Shown here: one piece after another, positions 57,981 through 64,000 of the stretch
Position numbering within the stretch: the first letter of the stretch is position 1
How the letters are laid out: every line of letters starts with the position of its first letter
Assembly: GCF_000688455.1 (NCBI RefSeq)
Contig: NZ_JIAL01000001.1
Location: forward strand, 2,449,001 to 2,513,000
DNA: 64,000 nucleotides
Source of the DNA: Pseudacidobacterium ailaaui
GTDB taxonomy: Bacteria > Acidobacteriota > Terriglobia > Terriglobales > Acidobacteriaceae
Reading direction: 5' to 3'
Notes under the pieces: model-generated
Seen by the model: the letters and a program-made list of their open reading frames with translations, nothing else
Told to the model about the DNA's origin: nothing
Database searches by the model: none
Program-made: the position numbers and the translations under genes

Positions 57981-58586
57981 CTAAAACAGGTTCTCTCCGG
58001 CTTCGCTCCTGACTGCCTCAAGAAAACTCCGGAGCTCGCTGATACGCGGCAAGGCCAGATCTTTCGTGCTTTGCAGACGGATCTTAGCAGGCAAGGTGTC
58101 CAGATGTTTTTGTAAGGTCTTGATGGCATGAGTGAAAGTCTGGAAGCGTGTGTCGCGCCCTACTTTGGAGACGGTGCGCAAAATGCCGATTGCGCCAAGC
58201 TGTTCAAGGATGTCGGCATCGCGCAGAATCGTGGCTTCCAGGCTGGTAGGTTCATCCTGCGGCTGATGTTCGCGAATAGCGTCAAGGACAGCGGCGATTT
58301 TTTCGTTCGGGAAGCCAATTCTGTTGAGGATGCCTGGGGCCTGTCGGCAAATGTAGGAAACGTGGTCCCAGCGAGCCAGTTCGGAGGGGTCTTCGGGACG
58401 GTGTCCGACAAAGACACCAAGGTCATGCAGCCAAACGGCGGCGAAGACTACGTCGTCGTCATACTCCAATGATTTACCAATTTGACGGGTAAGCTCGTAC
58501 AGCCGTGGTTGATGTCCGTATTTGTCTGCTGGTTTGGCTTCGCGGTGAATGAAGTCAACCAGAGCAGTGCGAAACTCGGGAATCAT
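57981..58586 (-). CDS. HD-domain phosphohydrolase-like protein
   Basis: A 201-residue HD-superfamily protein. The first metal His is in KYGHQPRLYELTRQI (about residue 24), the HD pair is in FAAVWLHDLGVF (about 51-57), and the later His/Asp ligands lie in IREHQP and ILRDADILEQLGAIG (about 104-133). The metal site is thus complete. Such small HD proteins hydrolyse nucleotides or other phosphate esters; no specific substrate is indicated. It is convergent with the decarboxylase gene (34-base gap). Confidence 0.82.
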   Translation of the reverse strand: MIPEFRTALVDFIHREAKPADKYGHQPRLYELTRQIGKSLEYDDDVVFAAVWLHDLGVFVGHRPEDPSELARWDHVSYICRQAPGILNRIGFPNEKIAAVLDAIREHQPQDEPTSLEATILRDADILEQLGAIGILRTVSKVGRDTRFQTFTHAIKTLQKHLDTLPAKIRLQSTKDLALPRISELRSFLEAVRSEAGENLF

Positions 58587-58671
58587 CTGAGTTTAAGGGT
58601 ATCAGAGCAAGGGGCAGGGATGGGGAGAAAAGAGGACCAGGCCTGCATCAGCCTGGTCCTGGGTGGAGCGT

Positions 58672-60399
58672 TCAATCGCCAAAGGCGGCAGCCGGGTGTG
58701 GGGCGTATGCGTGGGAATCAAACGCCGGACGAAGGGTGCGTCTGCTTTCTTCAAGTTTGAAGCGCGAAATATGTTCCTGAAGGCGTTTTGCACCGGCCTG
58801 GACAGAGTTGACGATGGCGTTGCTTTCAGGAATGGCAGCTGCATTTTCCTCGCCAAGGCGATTGATCATGTCCACGTTCGCACTGGACTGTCTGGCTGCC
58901 TCAGACTGCTGCATGGCCGCGGCTGCAATCTGGGCGATCATGCTGTCCACCTGATCTGCCATGTGGATGATGCGCTGGAGCGCCTCTCCGGCGCGGGTGG
59001 TGGTTTCCACGCCCTCATTGACCGTAGCAGTACCGGCTTCCATTGCTTCGACAGCGGAGCGGGTGTGAATCTGGATGCCTTCGATCATCTGCGCGATTTC
59101 GCTGGTGGCATTGCGTGTGCTTTCAGCCAGGCGGCGGACTTCTCCGGCGACTACAGCAAAGCCGCGGCCCTGTTCACCGGCGCGGGCTGCCTCAATGGCG
59201 GCATTTAGGGCCAGCAGATTGGTTTTCTGCGCAATCTCTTCGATGACATTCACAATGCGGATGATCTGCTCAGATTCCTTGCCCAGGCGCTGGACGGTGG
59301 CTGCAGTATTACGCACGGAGTCGGCGATGGACTGCATCGAGAGGAGCATTTGCTCTACGGTGGATCCCCCTTCTTTTGCAGTCTTTGAGGCCTCTTTGGC
59401 GTTTTCTGCCGCATTTTGGGCGTGTCTGGACACCTCGGCAATACTGATGGACATCTCCTGCATGGCTGTGGCCGCCTGCTGGGTCTGGAGACTCTGCTCC
59501 TTGGTGCGCCTGAAGGATTCAGCCGACGAATGGGCCAGCTTTTCAGCGTCACCATTCACCGTGTTCGAGATTTCCATCATGGTGCGGATCATTTCACGCA
59601 GGTTGTCCTGCATACGGTTGATGGATATGGCAAGGCTGCCGACTTCATCCTGGGAGTCGGTGTGCAGCGCTTCTCCTGTCAGGTCTCCTTCCGCGATCTG
59701 CTGCGCACGATCTGCCACAAGAACAACGGACCGTACGATGCGGCGAATCGTCAGTTCAGCAAGGGAAGATCCGATTAGGCCGCCAAACAGAATGGAGAGC
59801 CAGAGATAGATGGCCTGTAATCTCATAGAGTGGATGGTTTCATGCAGGCTGCTATTCGTTGTGTGCATCAGCGCCGAGACGACTGTGGCCACTGTGTTCC
59901 TGCAGGCCGCCTCATGGTTCGCGACCTCTCCCTGCAAAAGATCGTAGGCTTTGCTTGTGGCGTCGCTGCCCTGGCCGATGGCCATTGCTTCTACCCGCTG
60001 CTGGCCCTGTTCGAAGGCCCGATATTCATTGAGGAGTTTGTCTACCTGTCCGGTACCAGTCATGGAATCAATGACATCGCGCTGCGCTGCAATCCGCGAA
60101 ACAGCGTCCTCAGCCTGCGCTTTGCTCTTTTCCAGTAAATCTTTGTAGCGGTTGGCCATCGCTGGATCGATACCAAAGAGCATGTATGCCTTAAGGGCGT
60201 TGGAGGACTCAAGGATGGCCGCCCGCAGGTCCCGAACGGCACTTAGAGCTGGAATCTGCTGGGACGTTACATTTTCTGCCAACTGGCTTGCCTGCCGCAT
60301 CTTAAGATAAGCAGCCGTTGAACCGAGAAGAATGCTTAACAGTAATACACCTGTGCTCAGGCGTAGTTTGTTTGTCAGGCGTGACTGGGTAAGTGTCAT
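58672..60399 (-). CDS. Methyl-accepting chemotaxis protein
   Basis: A 575-residue chemoreceptor. The first helix is at about 14-32 ([19 protein letters not shown]); a helical periplasmic ligand domain of the 4HB type spans about 33-185; the second helix is at about 195-215; a HAMP domain follows (about 215-270); and the cytoplasmic signalling domain fills the rest, with the hairpin tip [40 protein letters not shown]. No C-terminal CheR-binding pentapeptide (NWETF-type) is seen. The ATG at 60399 follows GAAGTGATGAGG; a GTG at 60429 would add ten residues. Directly upstream is a TonB-like gene. No other chemotaxis gene is nearby. Confidence 0.9.
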   Translation of the reverse strand: MTLTQSRLTNKLRLSTGVLLLSILLGSTAAYLKMRQASQLAENVTSQQIPALSAVRDLRAAILESSNALKAYMLFGIDPAMANRYKDLLEKSKAQAEDAVSRIAAQRDVIDSMTGTGQVDKLLNEYRAFEQGQQRVEAMAIGQGSDATSKAYDLLQGEVANHEAACRNTVATVVSALMHTTNSSLHETIHSMRLQAIYLWLSILFGGLIGSSLAELTIRRIVRSVVLVADRAQQIAEGDLTGEALHTDSQDEVGSLAISINRMQDNLREMIRTMMEISNTVNGDAEKLAHSSAESFRRTKEQSLQTQQAATAMQEMSISIAEVSRHAQNAAENAKEASKTAKEGGSTVEQMLLSMQSIADSVRNTAATVQRLGKESEQIIRIVNVIEEIAQKTNLLALNAAIEAARAGEQGRGFAVVAGEVRRLAESTRNATSEIAQMIEGIQIHTRSAVEAMEAGTATVNEGVETTTRAGEALQRIIHMADQVDSMIAQIAAAAMQQSEAARQSSANVDMINRLGEENAAAIPESNAIVNSVQAGAKRLQEHISRFKLEESRRTLRPAFDSHAYAPHPAAAFGD

Positions 60400-60428
60400 G
60401 GCCTCATCACTTCCTTTTTGGGGGATCA

Positions 60429-60770
60429 CTAGTTCAGTTCAAAATTGATGTCCACGCCAACCGTGGCCGGTCCATCTCCCGGGGCAAACTTCCAGCGCTT
60501 GACGGCCTCTTCCGCAGCCGGGGACAGCATCTTGTTTCCTGATACCGCTTTGACTGCGGTAACACTGCCGTCAGGGGAGACTGTGGCCTCCACATGTACA
60601 ATGCCACCAATTCGCATACGCTTGGCTATCTCCGGATACACTGGCGGAACGCGCTTTTCTACGCGGCGTTCTTCGCTGTGGCCAGGAAGTGCCCATAACA
60701 GAAAGGCGAAGGTCAGCGCCAATCGCCACAAGATTCCAAGAGCAGATTTACTGTGTTTTTGAGATTTCAT
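60429..60770 (-). CDS. Small exported TonB-C-terminal-domain protein
   Basis: A 113-residue protein with an N-terminal signal or anchor segment (about 12-31) and one TonB C-terminal domain (about 36-112): [29 protein letters not shown] and [12 protein letters not shown]. It has no proline-rich spacer, so it cannot span the periplasm like classic TonB. GAGGT lies five bases before the ATG. Its TAG overlaps or abuts the possible GTG start of the chemoreceptor gene downstream, suggesting one transcript. Its role is unclear; such single-domain TonB proteins are common in Acidobacteriota. Confidence 0.75.
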   Translation of the reverse strand: MKSQKHSKSALGILWRLALTFAFLLWALPGHSEERRVEKRVPPVYPEIAKRMRIGGIVHVEATVSPDGSVTAVKAVSGNKMLSPAAEEAVKRWKFAPGDGPATVGVDINFELN

Positions 60771-60842
60771 AGCGACCTCAGACGTTGTCTGAGAAGCTTA
60801 TCGGCGAAAATGAGCGAGACTTGAGATGCAATCAGGAAGGGG

Positions 60843-60871
60843 TTCTCACCCTCGACAAGGGTGTTTGAGAA
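60843..60871. terminator. Hairpin after the CYTH gene (weak)
   Basis: CACCCT (60847-60852) pairs with AGGGTG (60858-60863) and TTCT (60843-60846) with AGAA (60868-60871) across a small bulge. It lies 24 bases past the CYTH stop on the minus strand. No T run follows, so termination is uncertain. Confidence 0.3.
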
Positions 60872-60894
60872 AGGCTGGCGGGAAAGGAGCCCTT

Positions 60895-61473
60895 TCAGCG
60901 GGCCGCGCCAACGGCTTCAAAGGTCAGGTCGGTTGCTTCCATGCCAGTCCGGGCGCGCCATTCCTCAAAAAGCCGTCCATAGCTCAGCGTCAGCATTTCA
61001 GAAGGGGAAAGCCCAAGTTTTTTTGCGATGGCATCAATCCATTCATCAGGCCCTTCCAGCTCTGCAAACAGACCAATCGGAGTTTCGTCGAGAACACAAT
61101 GACCGATGGAATCTGCATATTCGGTACGCCATTTCTCATAGGTAAAAGCTGGCTTGTAGCCAAGCTCCGCAAAGATTGTGGCCATGGCCTCCCCGTCTTT
61201 CACCTCCGTTTCTGTTTCCACGCGATGCTTGTGCCGGGAATTGTGCTCGTGACCGGGTGGCAGGCATTTGTGGGTGACAATCCACTGCTTGCCATAGCGG
61301 CGCAGGCGCAGGATGGATTGTTTGGCGCGAAGTGCGCGGTCGGAAGTGTCAAACAAAACGTTTCTCTCAAAGGTACGCGGCGTAATCTGACGGAAGCCCA
61401 GAGAAAATAGCTTCTGCTCAAGGGCCGCAGCGTCTGCAACCCGAAACTTCACTTCGATTTCGACGGCACTCAT
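60895..61473 (-). CDS. CYTH-domain protein (class IV adenylate cyclase/thiamine-triphosphatase-like)
   Basis: A 192-residue CYTH-domain protein that acts on organic triphosphates in this superfamily. The signature ExExK is EIEVKFRV near residues 5-12. Further charged strands follow: ERNVLFDTSDRALRAKQSILRLRRYG, KHRVETETEV and FAELEGPDEW, which would line the tunnel. Activity as adenylate cyclase, triphosphatase or inorganic triphosphatase cannot be separated from sequence. It is probably monocistronic. Confidence 0.82.
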   Translation of the reverse strand: MSAVEIEVKFRVADAAALEQKLFSLGFRQITPRTFERNVLFDTSDRALRAKQSILRLRRYGKQWIVTHKCLPPGHEHNSRHKHRVETETEVKDGEAMATIFAELGYKPAFTYEKWRTEYADSIGHCVLDETPIGLFAELEGPDEWIDAIAKKLGLSPSEMLTLSYGRLFEEWRARTGMEATDLTFEAVGAAR

Positions 61474-61578
61474 GGATTCAGAGTATCGTGCGTGCGGCCG
61501 GTGCGTATAGGGTCTGATTTCGGGGAGAGAGAAAAGAAAGGCGGAGATCGGAAGGAGAAAAATCTCCGGGGCCGATGT

Positions 61579-62196
61579 TTACTTCTTTGTTAATTCGTCC
61601 AGGAGTACCTTGGCTTTCGTTGCCAGCGTATTGGCGCCATCCAGATCATTGTCCAGCAGGGCCTGCCGGGCCTTAGCGAGAAAAGTTCGAATCTGGATGG
61701 CGGTTTTCTGCTGGTCGGAATTGAGACCACGTTCGATTTTGTCCAGTCCCGTTTCCGTGTTGGTAATCATTTGTTCGATGTCGCGCCGTTGTTGAAGATT
61801 GGTGGCATCTCCACCGGCCGTCAACTGTCCAATTGGAGAAGCGTCGGCGGGCGGAGCCATGGAGGCCAGATCGCTGGGTGATGGTTGGGCTGCTGGCTTT
61901 TCCGCAGCGGTTTCAGCAGAGGACGAAGCTGTTCGGGAGGAACCGGGTTTACGGCGCGAGACATGATGCGGCCGTGATGGTGTTGTCGCCTCCTGAGTAT
62001 TCACCAGCTCAACCCGTGGTGGAATCGGGGGGGGCAGAGCAGGCAGAGCAGGATAATGGGCCATGGCTGATGGCGGAGGTACAGGGGCCTGGGCCTGTTG
62101 AGGAAGCAGGGGCTTCTCCTTGTGACTGCACCCGGTCACAGAGAGCAGGAAAGAGAGTGCTGCTGCGAGCACCGCGGTCCGACAGGCGGTGTTCAT
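61579..62196 (-). CDS. Lipoprotein with Pro/Ser-rich linker, function unknown
   Basis: A 205-residue probable lipoprotein: a hydrophobic N-terminus and lipobox VTGC (Cys about residue 23), a long Pro/Ala/Ser-rich linker (about 25-120), and a C-terminal helical domain (about 130-205, QRRDIEQMITNTETGLDKIERGLN). The domain may form a short coiled coil and resembles a small helical hairpin with LAKARQALLDNDLDGANTLATKAKVLLDEL. The ATG at 62196 follows AGGAG and overlaps the histidine kinase stop by four bases, so the lipoprotein is co-translated with the kinase. Confidence 0.7.
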   Translation of the reverse strand: MNTACRTAVLAAALSFLLSVTGCSHKEKPLLPQQAQAPVPPPSAMAHYPALPALPPPIPPRVELVNTQEATTPSRPHHVSRRKPGSSRTASSSAETAAEKPAAQPSPSDLASMAPPADASPIGQLTAGGDATNLQQRRDIEQMITNTETGLDKIERGLNSDQQKTAIQIRTFLAKARQALLDNDLDGANTLATKAKVLLDELTKK

Positions 62197-64000
62197 CCCC
62201 AAGGCTCCTTTGCAAAAGGCATGCTTTTAACCGCATCTGCATCCAGATGCCCACGCAGTCTGGAGTCGGAAGCGGTCAGGGCCGGAATCTGCAGAGTGAA
62301 AGTTGTTCCTTTGCCTACCTCTGATTCTACGCTAATCTGTCCGTTGTGCATCTGAACGATGCGATAGGTCATGGCCAGCCCGATTCCGCTGCCTTCCTTT
62401 TTGGTTGTGAAGTAGAGATTAAAGATTTTTGAGCGGATGTCAGGGGGAATGCCCTCGCCTTCATCGCTGATCCGCAGATAGCCCCAGCGCCCATCTTCAC
62501 TGAGAGTGACGCGGAGAACACCCCCTTCCGGCATGGCCTGTGCCCCGTTCAGGACAATATTCAAAACAGCCTGCTTCATCAGGTCTGCATCGATTTTGGC
62601 CATGACCGGATGCGCGGGCATGGAATGGACAACATGTACATTCCTTGTTTCCAGTTCAGCCGAGGCGAGGGCCAGCACGGCGTAGACTACCGGTCGGAGG
62701 TCCTGCTCCAGGAGTTTCAGCTCAACCGGCCGTGAGAAATCGACCAGCGTTTGGACGACACGGTCCAGGCGCTGAATTTCATTCTGGATAACATCGAGGT
62801 GGCGTTTGGCAGAAGCGTCGTTGGTGGTAAGTTTATTGCGCAGCAGTTCCAAATGTACCACGATTGCATTGATGGGGTTCTTTACCTCGTGGCCGACTCC
62901 GGAAGTAAGCTGGCCAAGGGCGGCCATGCGGCGCGAGATTTCCAGCTCTGACTCGATTTCCTGCACGGATTCAAGATCATGCAGAGTGAGCAGAGATCCA
63001 AGGCCATGCCGCTGCTGTGAAGCACGATCGTCATAAATAAAGTCCAGTGAAATTTCGACACGCCGTCCTGTTTCTGTTGTGATCTCTTCCTGTACCAGTC
63101 CGAGCCCGCGGTCGAATGCTTCACGCACAATCCTGCCGAGAATTGTGGAGGAATCGAAGATTTCCTGTGCGCTGGCGCCGAGGATCGTATTACGGTCCTT
63201 CCCGAGAAAACGCTCTACTGAGCTGGACACCAGAACGGCACGGCCGTCGCGTGTGAATAAAATAATGCCATCCTGCAGGTTGGAGAGGATCTGATCAAGG
63301 TTTTCCTTCAGAGAAGAAAAGACCTCTTCCACATTCCTCATGCGCCTGCCGAGGCGTTCAATTTTGTTGGAGACCTGAAGAATCGCGTCACCATTGTGGT
63401 CTGAGGGTTCAGGTTCAGTTGCTACGGGGCCAGTTTCCTGCGCCTGGATCTCTGCGGTCAGTAGATCAAGACGTTTGCTGATTCCTTCGATAGGTTTGAA
63501 GGTATAGGTGGCCACAAGTGCCGCGACCACAAGAGAGATGACCACAGCAAAACCAATCAGGCTGGCCGCTTCCAGAAACCATGGGCGGAAGGCATTGCTT
63601 AAAAACGTGGTCCGGATGCCAATGTGCACAGTCACAAAAGGCTGGTTGTTGCGCTCCAGGGCAAGAGAAACATCGTAAACGCGCGGCGGACCGAAGACCA
63701 CCTTCAGAATCTGCACCATAGACGCCTTGCGAAGAGAAGCATAGGCAGGACGCTGAGGAACAATCTGGTCCTGAAGAACGGGGTCGGTGCTCAGATAGGC
63801 GCGGCCGTTCTGGTCAGCAATGGAGATGTCAAAGACCGTGGGCGAGTAACTGATTACAGAATTAAGAAGCGCTGTCAGCGCGGTGTCTTGGCGCAGCGCA
63901 TTGCTTACGGCCGTGCGCACGGCAGCCGGATCATTTGGGTCAAAGGGCTGGTTGCGGGTCCCATTCTCGATGGCCTGCCGCGTCGCGAACAAGAGCTGGT
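62193..64000 (-). CDS. Sensor histidine kinase (5' end outside the window)
   Basis: The visible 602 codons lack the true start, since the frame runs open to the window edge. A periplasmic sensor remnant precedes a membrane helix (about 400 residues before the kinase end, EAASLIGFAVVISLVVAALVATY). A HAMP-like and PAS-like part follows (SNLQDGIILFTRDGRAVLVSS). The H-box has LGQLTSGVGHEVKNPINAIVVH, with the phosphorylated His, and the ATPase domain carries the N-box NIVLNGAQAMPEGG and the G-box GSGIGLAMTYRIVQMHNGQ. No receiver gene is visible. The stop overlaps the lipoprotein start, making a kinase-lipoprotein operon. Confidence 0.88.
   Translation of the reverse strand, partial: QLLFATRQAIENGTRNQPFDPNDPAAVRTAVSNALRQDTALTALLNSVISYSPTVFDISIADQNGRAYLSTDPVLQDQIVPQRPAYASLRKASMVQILKVVFGPPRVYDVSLALERNNQPFVTVHIGIRTTFLSNAFRPWFLEAASLIGFAVVISLVVAALVATYTFKPIEGISKRLDLLTAEIQAQETGPVATEPEPSDHNGDAILQVSNKIERLGRRMRNVEEVFSSLKENLDQILSNLQDGIILFTRDGRAVLVSSSVERFLGKDRNTILGASAQEIFDSSTILGRIVREAFDRGLGLVQEEITTETGRRVEISLDFIYDDRASQQRHGLGSLLTLHDLESVQEIESELEISRRMAALGQLTSGVGHEVKNPINAIVVHLELLRNKLTTNDASAKRHLDVIQNEIQRLDRVVQTLVDFSRPVELKLLEQDLRPVVYAVLALASAELETRNVHVVHSMPAHPVMAKIDADLMKQAVLNIVLNGAQAMPEGGVLRVTLSEDGRWGYLRISDEGEGIPPDIRSKIFNLYFTTKKEGSGIGLAMTYRIVQMHNGQISVESEVGKGTTFTLQIPALTASDSRLRGHLDADAVKSMPFAKEPWG

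Overview
The window looks like a core-chromosome segment of a Gram-negative, GC-rich bacterium of the Acidobacteriota, most likely a Terriglobia/Acidobacteriaceae relative. The support is the set of gene families: an ADOP-type orphan FtsX/MacB permease (8495-10927), an Oar-like TonB-dependent receptor with an N-terminal carboxypeptidase-regulatory domain (42330-45251), a Tat-exported DUF1501 protein, DUF5666-like and beta-propeller lipoproteins, and the futalosine menaquinone enzyme MqnC. This is inference from families; there is no rRNA in the window. Genes are tightly packed, with many 1-4 base overlaps and convergent pairs only 9-20 bp apart. I see no prophage, IS element or CRISPR array.

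Layout. 0.1-8.3 kb: a DsbD/ScsB-type thiol reductase, a methyltransferase plus polytopic membrane protein pair, tRNA-Pro(GGG), two small exported proteins, an SDR oxidoreductase and two tandem Xer-type tyrosine recombinases. 8.5-17.7 kb: ADOP permease, amidohydrolase, DUF1501 protein, a deoxyhypusine-synthase-like protein, a probable 58-residue membrane protein, a K+-channel-like protein and an AraC regulator. 17.9-21.1 kb: an AraC-divergent redox cluster (zinc alcohol dehydrogenase, a tautomerase-DUF2255 fusion, a frameshifted cupin gene, an aldo/keto reductase). 21.1-28 kb: DUF2905 protein, xseA, glmM, mqnC, a carboxylesterase and an EamA transporter. 28-37.8 kb: DegP/Q-like protease, a peptidoglycan-binding protein, an ATP synthase operon (b', b, delta, alpha, gamma, beta, epsilon, without a and c) and a PP2C phosphatase. 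37.8-48 kb: 3-hydroxyacyl-CoA dehydrogenase, lipoproteins, an M28 peptidase, the TonB-dependent receptor, a DUF5666-like protein and a sugar MFS transporter. 48.1-49 kb: an ArsR-SRPBCC pair. 49-58 kb: a divergent Lrp regulator, hutH-hutU-hutG-hutI, then ilvA and a PLP decarboxylase. 58-64 kb: HD-domain protein, MCP, TonB-like protein, CYTH protein, a lipoprotein and a histidine kinase cut by the window end.

How the genes work together. hutHUGI would take histidine to glutamate and formamide, with the Lrp protein a plausible regulator. ilvA is preceded by what reads as a ribosome-mediated transcription attenuator: a 12-residue leader peptide with three Ile codons, an intrinsic terminator, and a perfect 8-base antiterminator pairing. 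That would make threonine deamination respond to charged tRNA-Ile, and it is the strongest regulatory finding here. Other points worth a look are two palindromic operators placed on a nearly leaderless arsR promoter, the cupin frameshift, the tautomerase-DUF2255 fusion, an Asn at a metal-ligand position of HutG, the acidic insert in ATP synthase gamma, the deoxyhypusine-synthase homologue and the unannotated 58-residue ORF. I did not find a convincing wholly new multi-gene system.
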